Below the pieces are notes generated by a model. It was not told where the DNA came from and searched no databases. It saw only the letters and a program-made list of their open reading frames with translations. A stretch of DNA of 28,721 nt from assembly GCA_003118195.1 (NCBI GenBank), contig BEXV01004113.1, forward strand, positions 2,243 to 30,963, written 5' to 3'. Origin of the DNA: Hemicentrotus pulcherrimus (taxonomy: Eukaryota > Echinodermata > Echinoidea > Camarodonta > Strongylocentrotidae). This document shows positions 9,951 through 18,569 of this stretch, one piece after another; position 1 is the first letter of the stretch; every line of letters starts with the position of its first letter. Both the position numbers and the translations under genes were made by a program.

Positions 9951-12900
9951 CTGTAACCAAGAAAACCGTGAAAATGTTACTACAAATAAAGAGTCAGAAA
10001 TAGCACATGTACTAGTCGAGCCTGACTCTCATTATCTAAAACCTAAAATAAGTTAAATAAGGATGGGTTTCCAATCCCTATAAATAAGATTTGTGTATAA
10101 TATTGCAGTCCAAACAATCAGACTGGTTGCTATAATTCAAACGTTATAATTTGTGATTTTGCGAAAGGAGGTTTTTGATATCTCTATTCTTAGATCTGTA
10201 GGTAGCATATTCCCAAATTACTCCCAAGAAACGAAACAGAACATTTCCTTGTTCTGTTTTGAATAAAGGAAGACGAAATTTTCATGTTGCATCATACTGC
10301 AATAATGTTTTAAGGAATGAGGTAATCGTTCATTTATGAAATCAAACACAAAAGTACATATAGATAATTTGTGTAATTTGAAAACATTTAGCAATTGGGG
10401 GTCATGAAACGGTGCAATAGTATGGGTACGATGTGGCTTGAAAGTTGTAGCAATTGCAGCAATCTCTTGAGTATAAGATATACATATAAGATTTATATAT
10501 TAAGTTCTACCCCAAACCTCGATGCCATATGTAATATATGGCTGCCTTAGAGCCTTATACAACAGTATCAATATATATTTAGGTACATAGTGCCCTAATT
10601 TAAAGAGGATACCGAACTTTCTCCATATACAGTAATTAACAGATTTGTAATGTGAATTCCATGTTAAATGTCTGTCACTGCTAATGCCAGCAAATGTCGC
10701 TTCCTGTACTTGTTATCCATTATTAGTTGAATTGTAACTCACCTCGCAAGAGCTTAGTGTTGAATGAACTTTGTGTGACATCTGACTGAATCTGCTTTCT
10801 AGTGTAGTGTAGTTTTGCCTTCTGACTTCTTCCAAATTAGAACTGCTTTTAACAAGGCGCAGGACCGATTGATAGTATTGTATATGAACTAAAGTTTTAT
10901 TCAACTTATCAAGGGAGCTCACCTATGAAGAGGATCACACAAAAATAAGACAATTAGAAACAATAGTTAACCACCAAAGACCATTCGGAAAGTAATACTT
11001 TTCTATTCCTATTAAGGCTGGAAGATTAAGTTCTTAATTAGTAGGTTCATAGTACGGGCAAGCTTTCTCCAAGTTGCATGAAGGGGTATATTAAAACCAA
11101 GTAACAAAACGTAGAATATCACCCCTCATCCATAATAGAACACGAACCTCTGGCGAAATGAGTAGGAATTCTTATTACAAATAAATGCAAAGATGTATAC
11201 AAAATTGTTTAGCCGTTTTTTTTTTCATATCTGAATTGCGTAAAAAGAACGAATGAGCCTGTTTGCATTGAAAGTGAAGTTTTTTAAAAATTGCGTTTCC
11301 CTCCAGCTTAGGGGTGCCAAGGAGTCACATGAATAACCTTTAAAAAAAGTATAGTGTAACAAATAATATGACACTTTTCTGTACTTTTGTCGGAAAAAAC
11401 AGTAATCCAACACAATGTCGTCTCTTTTTGTGTTGGAGAAAAGCAAAAAAGCGGTTTTTAGGCCAGTCTCGCAAGCCTTCCCTCAATCAATATATACCTG
11501 TTTGTAGATACAATTTGCGCATGCGCGGATTGATCCGCGCATGCGCAGATAATGGACACTTGTATAAAATTGTAAAACCCACTGAGACTAATACTGGATA
11601 CATGCTCATGAAATGTATGTAATCATTATTCATGCATGCACCTGTACATGTGATGCATTCTGTTGAACACAGGTGGGACTGATCCTTTCCAGATGGCAAA
11701 CAAAGAATCACCTCCATGACTTTAGCTATGATTATTCCAAAAGGCACAAAGTGGGATGTATCTATGTTTAAAAGATCTGTGGATATTTGGGGTCATCTGT
11801 TCCAAGTGTTAACTACGAACTGGTCTATATTGTGGTTAGACGGCTTCGGGATACGCGGCAAATGAAAATACTAATCGTTAGCTTTATTCTGGTATTGTGC
11901 TTGTTTCTATTAGTTTAACTTAAAACCAGCACCTTAAGTTGGTGGCCGCACATGACGACACACCTCCAGTTTAAACACCGTTACGGCGTCTTTTCGAGGA
12001 ATACTACCAAGTACCAAGGTTGTACATTGTAAACAGTTTTCGGAATGACCCATTGACATAATGGAACTCCCTGCCTGATGAAGCCAGTGGCTCGATGGCA
12101 CTCAACACTGTGTAGGAGTTAGTTTGTGGTAAACTTCTTTAAAGGTACAAATCCAAGCAAACGTTTCCATATGTTTCTTATTTACAATGAAAACGCTTGC
12201 GGCCTTTGTTTCGATCAGCGAACTTCTAATAAAAATAGAACATCAAGAGGTGTGATTGAACTACTCCTTTTTTTTTCTTGGGGNGGGGTGGGTTTAAATC
12301 AATTTCAGATTTGGTTATCTTTCAACATTTTTAAAATAGACACTTACCGAGTCACTTGCACTTATGGCTGGTAGTACGAATGGCGTTGGGGAAATGCCAT
12401 AGTCTGAAATAAGACTACTACCTACAGAACAAGTCCAGTTACTCTGTGTAAAAAGAAACACAACAAAATATGATCTCAACATTCAAAATTCAAAATTCAT
12501 TGTCAGTATTAAATCAAGAAATGTTACATTCCATTGGTGTTATACATGCAATGTTAACATAGGTGTAAACATAATATCGTTAAATTTAAAACATATATTT
12601 CTTATTACCTATTTGGCGTCCCCAATGCTATATAGGTAGGGGAAAAGCGAACTATTATTGTGACACTCGGGTCTCTCCTCCCGGAATAACTGATTGGGGT
12701 TGTGCATGTGCATCTATTAAAACGGGGCCTCCATTTAACGTTCTATCCGAGGGACTAATTCTATTTCACTGTATATGAATCAGGGTAAAGACACATTAAA
12801 ACACAACGCATGCGACAGGCCTCACCACGCTTGCTATATTGAACACGTAAAGGCTTGATTGATTTATTCATTTATTTCTAAGCTGTCTTTCTATTTGAGG

Positions 12901-15900
12901 CAACCATTTTGTAAATATATTTCGCCCCTTTTAGTTCGTTCAACAGTATTAATAATATTAACAATACTAAAGATAAGAAGAGGTAGAAGAAGAAGAATTA
13001 CCAAAAGAATATTAGTCAAGCCGATGATATTTTGTACATCACGACTTAACTCGTAGGCCACTGGAGGGGGGCAAGCCTGTGACGACGCACTGAGTAGTTT
13101 TCTTGTTGGATGACATGATACTTTGATTCCCATGGCAACTAGGATCATTACCAGCAAATTAAGGATGCCTAAAACAGAAGGGGGAAAATATAATGGTATC
13201 ATAAAATGTATCAACGAGGGATGAAAACATCTCTAAGAAAACGGCATAGATGGAAACCCCTATTAAAAAAAAAGAAGTATTTATTGCTCTTAATTTGATT
13301 GTCCTCGGTAACAATGAATTTTCTTAAAAGGATTACCAAGGATTTCGAAAAAAATCAACCTAACCCTATTCCCCAACCTACGTTGGGTAAGAACAACAAT
13401 TGGAATTGACTGTAAGGAATGAATACTACGTTTATTAAATTCAAATTTTATAATAAAACTAACTAAATGATAAAGCACTTACATGTTATATTGGAACATA
13501 TTCATGTCATGGGATATTCAAAAGGATATTGATGTTGTCCTTGATTCATTTCTAGACAGTTTTTTAGATAATAATTTTAAGTTTATTGCTTCAGATCAGA
13601 GTACATAAAAGAGCAGTTGGTGAAGAACATTTACATCAATGTAAATAAAAACATAGTAATGAGTGGTACGTTATACAATTTAGCGTATAGACAAATTGCG
13701 AACATACCAGTGATAATCATATTACATTTTGTTTTGTTGGCCATATCATCAAATGTTTCAGCATTTTTCCTTGTCTTGTTGCATTATCCCTTTCCACTTG
13801 TTTCTAAATAAATAGTTTTCACCTTAATTTGTCTTCAATTATTTTCTATGCATTTATTTCGAAAGGGTTTACTATACATTACACAAGTGTTAATTATTTT
13901 GTTACTAATCTCGACTCTAAAAGATATGTCTGAGAGTGAAAATGGAAAACTAGATATTTTAATTTTACGGAGCCAATCACTGATACCTTTCCAGAATTTG
14001 TTTTAGAACAGGAAACGTATAGAACAAATACATTTACGTTTGCATACTTGTTTGACAAAAAAATGCATATTAGTGTACTTTTATACCAATACGGTACACA
14101 TTTTTATTAGCAGAAATCCTTCGATACAGGAATTTGAGCTAAAATGTTCTTAATCTTGACTGGTGGCTTTGTGTAACAATGCCACTTTTTGTAGAGCAGT
14201 GAATCCCTTGAAATATTTTTTTAAAACCAAATTTCTGCATGCTCATAAACAAGAAATTCCATTTAATGGCATCGAACGCCTTTTCGAAATCAATGGATAA
14301 AGCTAAGACGTTCAAACAATTTTGCCTTCAATGATGTATCATATCTCTGTATGTATGTATGTATTTACCAATATATCGACTTAAAAAAAAAAACAGTTTG
14401 GTCTCCATCTATAAATAATCGAAGAACCCTTTTTAGTCCGCTGTCTAGTCCGTGTTTAGGAGTGGTCGATCGCCATTTGTTTAACTCGAGGTATTTTTAT
14501 CTTCGGGGGAGAAGTGTATCCACTCTCTTACTATTTGTTTAACTCGAGGTATTTTTGTCTTCGGGGGAGAAGTGTATCCACTCTCTTACTCATCGACAAG
14601 CGGATTTTCCTTGTTGATAGCACGAGTTGAACAGTCTACAAAGAATCTTTTTCTAATAATTTATATCAACTGAAAATTCTTTGCAGAAATTAGCAAGTAG
14701 CCCATCTGTGCCAGGTGTGTTATCTAATGTTAAATCTTTGACTGCTTTATATCATTATTTTTCAGTTATGAACCCTTCGCAAAGAAAAGCAGATTCATTG
14801 TCTAATGGTGCCATTCCAGCACATTTAATAAATCAAGTCTTATCGTTTTCATATAGTTTCTAAAAAAACAAGTTTTCCTGATGCACGATTTAAGATGGTT
14901 CAACTATGAATGTGGCATCTTCTTCGACCTTCTGATTGTGTTTATTCTCGTAAATTTGTTTTTCTCAATTCAAAAAGTACCTCGAGTTCTTTTGCCCTTC
15001 AGCAATCCATGTGGCACGATTTTTAATCATAATTCCTCGAACAAAATCTTCTTGCATTTGGCATAGTTTTCTTTGATTACGTAACATCAAATCATTTACG
15101 AAGTTATCATTTGGATCTATATCAAAAGCATAGCGTAGCTTCTTAATGTTTTTTCTCCAAGGAATGTATTTTTATTATTTATTTATTTCTTAGCCTAGAG
15201 GAAATGAAAATGCATTTCTGATTTATTCTGTATTCAACAAACTCCCATAAAGTACATGTATTCATAGTTCAATAACTTTAAAACAAATTAAATTCCTTAT
15301 TTCTTCTTTTTCTACTTCATGAAAGAGTAGAGATGTATCTAGCTTACAGAAACCAGGTCCTCTCTTGAAAAAAAATATTTTTCACTACCAAACTTATAGC
15401 AGAGTGGTCACTACGATGACCAAAGTTTATGTTACAATGTTAAACATACTTTCTCAAATTATTCGATATAAGAAAATAGCAAATTCTCATGATTTCTGGC
15501 CACCGTTGGCCGCCATGTAAACTGTAACTTTGATGGGTTTTGTATACGCCAAATGTCAATTAAATCAAAGTCTTTTTGAAACAAATCAATTTCAGATAAT
15601 CATTTTGGATGGTATTGTACATGATTGGGGTATCTGGCAATCTTTGGATCTTGTACTGTATTTAGGTCGCCCCCCCCAAAAAAAAAAATATTAGGCTCTT
15701 CCTCATATTCTATTACAAAATTATGAAATTTCTAAATACATCTTCACTATCTGATCTGTGTTTGGACCATAGACAATTGCAACTGTAAAGGACAAGCAAC
15801 AAAAAACGACCCATATTTGGTCGGTGAGTAGAATGCACCTGTAAAATAAATGTGAATTTGGCTTGATTTATATTCACACTCCGGCACTGTCGGATTTCCC

Positions 15901-16235
15901 GTGAATAAATATGACCTGATTTACCTTTTCCGCTGACCATATCCCCTCAGAGTCTTTACAAATATGTGTTTCTTCAAGCAAACATCATACGGTTGTCTTC
16001 TTAGAAAATCAAAANCCAAGTCCCTTGTGTTTATTAAATAGAGTTTTATCTGAAAAGATTCACTCGTTATAATACTTTCCTTGAATGAAACATTTTCAAA
16101 TACATAATATCTAGTATATACCGGAAATCTTGAAGCGAAATAGTCAAGACAGTTAAACCGAATCACACACTGATGATGGCAATATGCAAATATATAAGAT
16201 TTTTTCAAAATTAACTTACAGTTTACTTGTTGCAT
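9777..16235 (-). CDS. LIF-type long-chain class I cytokine, complete five-exon gene
   Basis: Exons on the - strand are 16235-16220, 13168-13002, 12443-12348, 10922-10743 and 9950-9777; they total 633 nt, a 210-residue precursor. All introns are GT-AG with phases 1-0-0-0, the pattern of growth hormone and IL-6-type cytokine genes. Residues 1-23 or so form a signal peptide (LNLLVMILVAMG core). Helix A is in exon 2, the AB loop in exon 3, helices B and C in exon 4 and helix D in exon 5. Cysteines at 24, 38, 66, 152, 154 and 178 match the six disulfide cysteines of LIF in position; Cys209 is extra. VTY followed by a GC pair before helix D is also LIF-like. Sequons are at 63, 101 and 130. As a secreted ligand it would signal through a gp130/LIFR-like receptor and JAK/STAT (inference). 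It lacks the FxxK receptor motif of LIF. Exon 1 is the least certain part. Confidence 0.78.
10140..10705 (-). mobile_element. LINE reverse-transcriptase C-terminal fragment in cytokine intron 4
   Basis: On the - strand, broken frames read LTWNSHYKS, then KLGHYVPKYILILLYKAL, then YGIEVWGRT, then further to an HTIAPFHDP-like end. This is the C-terminal part of CR1/Jockey-type LINE proteins (LtW..Hi ... lY.al ... YgieVWg). Stops and a frame change show that it is dead. It begins only about 38 bp after the exon 4 donor. Confidence 0.8.
10743..10922 (-). CDS. LIF-like cytokine exon 4 (helices B and C)
   Basis: 180 nt, 60 codons, phase 0 at both ends; acceptor GATCCTCTTCATAG and consensus donor GAG|GTGAGT. 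Two amphipathic helices are seen: LDKLNKTLVHIQYYQSVLRL (B) and TTLESRFSQMSHKVHSTLSS (C), joined by a polar linker with the NYT sequon. It ends with Cys152, which together with Cys154 in the next exon recalls the paired cysteines after helix C of LIF. Confidence 0.8.
11516..11547. promoter_or_regulatory. Perfect 15-bp palindrome with two NRF1-type sites
   Basis: Arms TGCGCATGCGCGGAT and ATCCGCGCATGCGCA flank a 2-bp spacer in intron 3 of the cytokine gene. Each arm contains TGCGCATGCGC, the NRF1 (nuclear respiratory factor 1) consensus. It stands out as a CpG-rich block in AT-rich intron. A regulatory role is inferred, and a cruciform or transposon end is possible. Confidence 0.5.
12348..12443 (-). 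CDS. LIF-like cytokine exon 3 (AB loop)
   Basis: It is exactly 96 nt, 32 codons, open and phase 0 at both ends. The acceptor TTTCTTTTTACACAG and the donor GTAAGTG are both strong. It encodes SNWTCSVGSS, containing a sequon and Cys66 (the match of LIF Cys60), then a proline-rich loop (ISPTPFVLP). It is too short for ORF scans. Confidence 0.75.
13002..13168 (-). CDS. LIF-like cytokine exon 2 (signal peptide core and helix A)
   Basis: The acceptor is TTCTGTTTTAG after a C/T-rich tract; the donor TTG|GTAATT is weak but open and in phase 0. It encodes the rest of the signal peptide, Cys24, a basic linker, Cys38-Pro-Pro-Pro and helix A (AYELSRDVQNIIGLTNILL). In LIF, too, the second exon ends inside helix A. 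The frame stays open past the donor into a leucine-rich stretch, which would be intronic polypyrimidine. Confidence 0.75.
13830..16040 (-). mobile_element. L1/Tx1-type LINE, decayed, in cytokine intron 1
   Basis: Reading the - strand from about 16040: LINTRDL and FLRRQPYDV (start of the endonuclease), GRFLLL and IVYGPNT (15774-15751), a GGDLNT motif (~15664), DLIDIWR...NP, a SDHSA block and a KNRATWIAEGQKNSRYF linker. Then come reverse-transcriptase motifs NTPGTDG (~14710) and SIDFEKAFD (~14290) and a C-terminal FWKGISDWL. Many frameshifts and stops are present, and the catalytic YADD block is missing between 14250 and 14040. Same strand as the cytokine gene. Confidence 0.85.
14475..14590. 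repeat. 58-bp tandem duplication inside the intron 1 LINE
   Basis: The unit starting ATTTGTTTAACTCGAGG at 14475 recurs at 14533 with a single mismatch. It lies in reverse-transcriptase coding and adds to the damage there. Confidence 0.92.
16220..16235 (-). CDS. LIF-like cytokine exon 1 (start codon and first residues)
   Basis: ATG at 16235-16233 encodes MQQVN plus one base, then the donor GTAAGT. Exon 2 can only be read openly if entered at phase 1, and this exon supplies exactly that, giving MQQVNC and then a hydrophobic core. The ATG has A at -3. A very short first exon with a phase-1 intron inside the signal peptide is typical of LIF, oncostatin M and IL-6-type genes. An alternative first exon cannot be excluded because intron 1 is about 3 kb. 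Confidence 0.6.
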
Positions 16236-16352
16236 GTTCCAATCTTTATATTCCAAGCCGCAAACAGACAATTATACTTGCTATTTTCCTGTCGATCTCT
16301 CCTCAAACAGTTCAATATTTAAATATGATCAGCTTTACAGCTAAACAGCTTA

Positions 16353-16441
16353 ATTTATACGTATTTTTAAGAAGGAGCAATGTGAAAAGGGCAAATGAAT
16401 ACACAAATTCCAATTTAGGATTAGTCACTATTTTCAAAGAA
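16353..16441 (-). promoter_or_regulatory. Candidate promoter of the LIF-like gene (TATA box, AP-1-like and STAT-like sites)
   Basis: On the - strand a TATAAAT box (16359-16353) lies about 118 bp before the ATG. Further upstream are TGACTAA (16427-16421, AP-1-like) and TTC(N3)GAA (16433-16441, the STAT consensus, symmetric). The arrangement suits an inducible cytokine promoter, but such short motifs are common by chance. Confidence 0.35.
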
Positions 16442-16668
16442 GGATACAAGAAATATATAACGACTGACTTTTGACATTTAACTTGTGGTTTTTTTTACCT
16501 GTTAGGCCGAGGTATCTAAACAGTTAGTCATACTTATGATGATCAGTATAATATGTGATGTTATGCCATTTAATGGATGTGGCAGAGACAATAGACCTTT
16601 TTCCTCGTAATGTAGCCATATTCGTGAAGTACCTTGATAAAAATATGTAATTTATCTGTTACAAAATA

Positions 16669-16960
16669 TAGGATTTCTCGGTCAATTTCGTAAGATGGTC
16701 ACAAAAATGTTTTTATGTTCATTCACTTTCGCCAGTTGTATCACCGCAGCTGTTATTTTTCGTTCAAATTAGTTTTTTAGCATTTAAACGATCATTCAAA
16801 ACCATTTTATTTTCATTCGAATTAAAACGTGTATCTTTTTCGTAAAATGTTCATTCAATTTAAAGCGAGACGATTCGCTATTACGTAATAGCGTCTTCCG
16901 TGAATTCAAATTCATTCCTTTGCATACAATTTCACACATTTTGCAGACAAATTAAACATG
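16669..16960 (+). mobile_element. Solo end of an inverted-repeat transposon
   Basis: TAGGATTTCTCGGTCAATTT matches, with changes, the terminal repeat of the 23212-24522 element. The following 290 bp carry repeated ATTCAAA/ATTCGAA-type motifs as in that element. No partner end was found nearby. Confidence 0.5.
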
Positions 16961-17208
16961 TAAATCTTACCCAGTATTATCATATATAGAAACCCGCAAG
17001 CTTACTTCCATGCTAAATCAATTTCAAATTGTATGGGTTGGTAAGCAACAAACATGTTATTTGTCCTCACTAGGGGTGTATTATACCCACTAAATCATCA
17101 CTATTTAGTAACTGAACGTTAATGTGTTAGGTAGATATAACCTATCCATATCAATATAGAATTAGCATGAAACTAAGCAAGAGTGTCTTTTGATGAATAT
17201 GCAAGTGG

Positions 17209-17560
17209 TCAGAAATTAATTTTATTCAAAGTAACTTTATCCTCTAAAATGAAATGTTGAACATCTGCAATTAACCTTATGAGTGGGCAATCCCATGATA
17301 AATGTTTTATAGATTCCTCGGAGCTATAACAAAATGAACATAAGTCTGACTGCGAAATATTTAATAATTTAAGATATTTCTTAACGCCAATTATACTATG
17401 TATTATGTTAAACTGAAAATAACGGATCCGTGTAGATAAATATGACCTGACAGGAACTAAGAAAGTTTTATCCCAGTCCATGTTTGGGATATTAATCAGA
17501 GAATCTTCTCAGAAATTGATTCAATGTGTTTTTCCCATGTGAGTTTGTTTTCAATGGCTA
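17209..17560 (-). mobile_element. LINE 3' fragment with zf-RVT domain
   Basis: The - strand frame from 17481 reads MDWDKTFLVPVRSYLSTRIR, an RYFQFNIIHSIIG stretch, then CSFCYSSEESIKHLSWDCP, the Cys-x2-Cys...His-x4-Cys zinc knuckle found after the reverse transcriptase of many animal LINEs. Upstream, GIAIENKLTWEKHIESISEK is also LINE-like. It is a separate insertion from the intron 1 copy. Confidence 0.82.
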
Positions 17561-17564
17561 TTCC

Positions 17565-18420
17565 TACACACATTGCAAATTGTTGTCTATGGGCAGAACA
17601 AATTACAAATAGGACAAGTCATTGGATATAATTATTACAAGTCATCCTTATTTCAAACTTTGTTTCATAAACGTTGACCGAAATAATGTCTAGTCATGTC
17701 TTTGCTTTTGTCCAAAGATTCGTAATGCAGTTAGCTTATTTGCATATTCCCAATTCTTTGTTTCCTTCTTTTTGTCCAGCACCGTATAAGGCTTCCAGCA
17801 TGTTTCGAATACTAATCTCTTTTAATATAAGGGTGATTCAAATAGTTTTCTTAGTAGCTTGGGTGTAGATTGAAATTCCTTATACGGGAGGAACCCTTGT
17901 TAGAATTAATATTGGTCACTTGAAGGTCACTTGGCGTTAACCATGGCGTAGACTTCGATGCTAACCGCGTAACCACGGTGTTATATGAAGTATACTTTGA
18001 TGTAAAGTCGACGTTATTACCATGTGCACTCCAATACCCGAGGTGTCGAGTGTACAATAGTCCGGCCGAACTTCGAAGATTTTCGACCACATTACACGAT
18101 CAAGGAGTTGACTTCGGTGTTCATCACCACTTGAAGTTCTTCAGACTAGATTCCACATTTAAACAGAAATAAGGATGAACTGAAAGAACTTTTGGACTTG
18201 AACTTAAACTAAAGCAGTGAACTGTTATTTACGATGCATATACAAGTTGCTATTGTGATAAACCATTTAGGATAGAAAGCTTGGTAGTTTGAGTTACTGA
18301 GTAGGAGCCCTAATCAAAGACCAACCACCGGTCCGTGACCAAGAAACCTCCCGCGATACCGGGAACGCGAAACCCAGTAGTCATGACAACGACAAGAAAA
18401 TGCACAAAAAACGATCTCGT
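17565..18420. other. No gene recognised
   Basis: Short overlapping frames on both strands at 17674-18172 have no recognisable motif or splice pattern. Confidence 0.4.
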
Positions 18421-18425
18421 CCAAT

Positions 18426-18535
18426 AATTCGTCCTTGTTTTCACGAAGAGTGACGGTAGTGAGGAAAAATCGTAACGCAAAGTGAATGCAATTTTTTTTT
18501 TCACTACCGTCACTTCGTGAAAACAGCGACGAATT
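18426..18535. repeat. Long hairpin with about 42-bp arms
   Basis: The left arm (from AATTCGTCCTTGTTTTCACG) and the right arm (ending AAACAGCGACGAATT) are near-perfect reverse complements around a spacer of about 25 bp. It may be a foldback element. It adjoins the start of the + strand LINE. Confidence 0.8.
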
Positions 18536-18569
18536 CTCGAGTTTGTTTCGTACATAGCTAGGAAATCGG

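Noticed and set aside
12891..13001. Continuation of cytokine exon 2 into a leucine/isoleucine-rich stretch (possible membrane segment)
   Set aside because: It follows a GT donor and is made of a TTC repeat; the phase and exon 3 fit the spliced form better. An unspliced isoform cannot be fully excluded.
13480..13540. Alternative cytokine exon 1 with the donor at 13476
   Set aside because: It would end at phase 2, which puts exon 2 in a frame with an early stop.
17940..18000. tRNA-like words on the - strand (GGTTAGCATCGAAG)
   Set aside because: No matching B box at the right spacing and no cloverleaf could be drawn.
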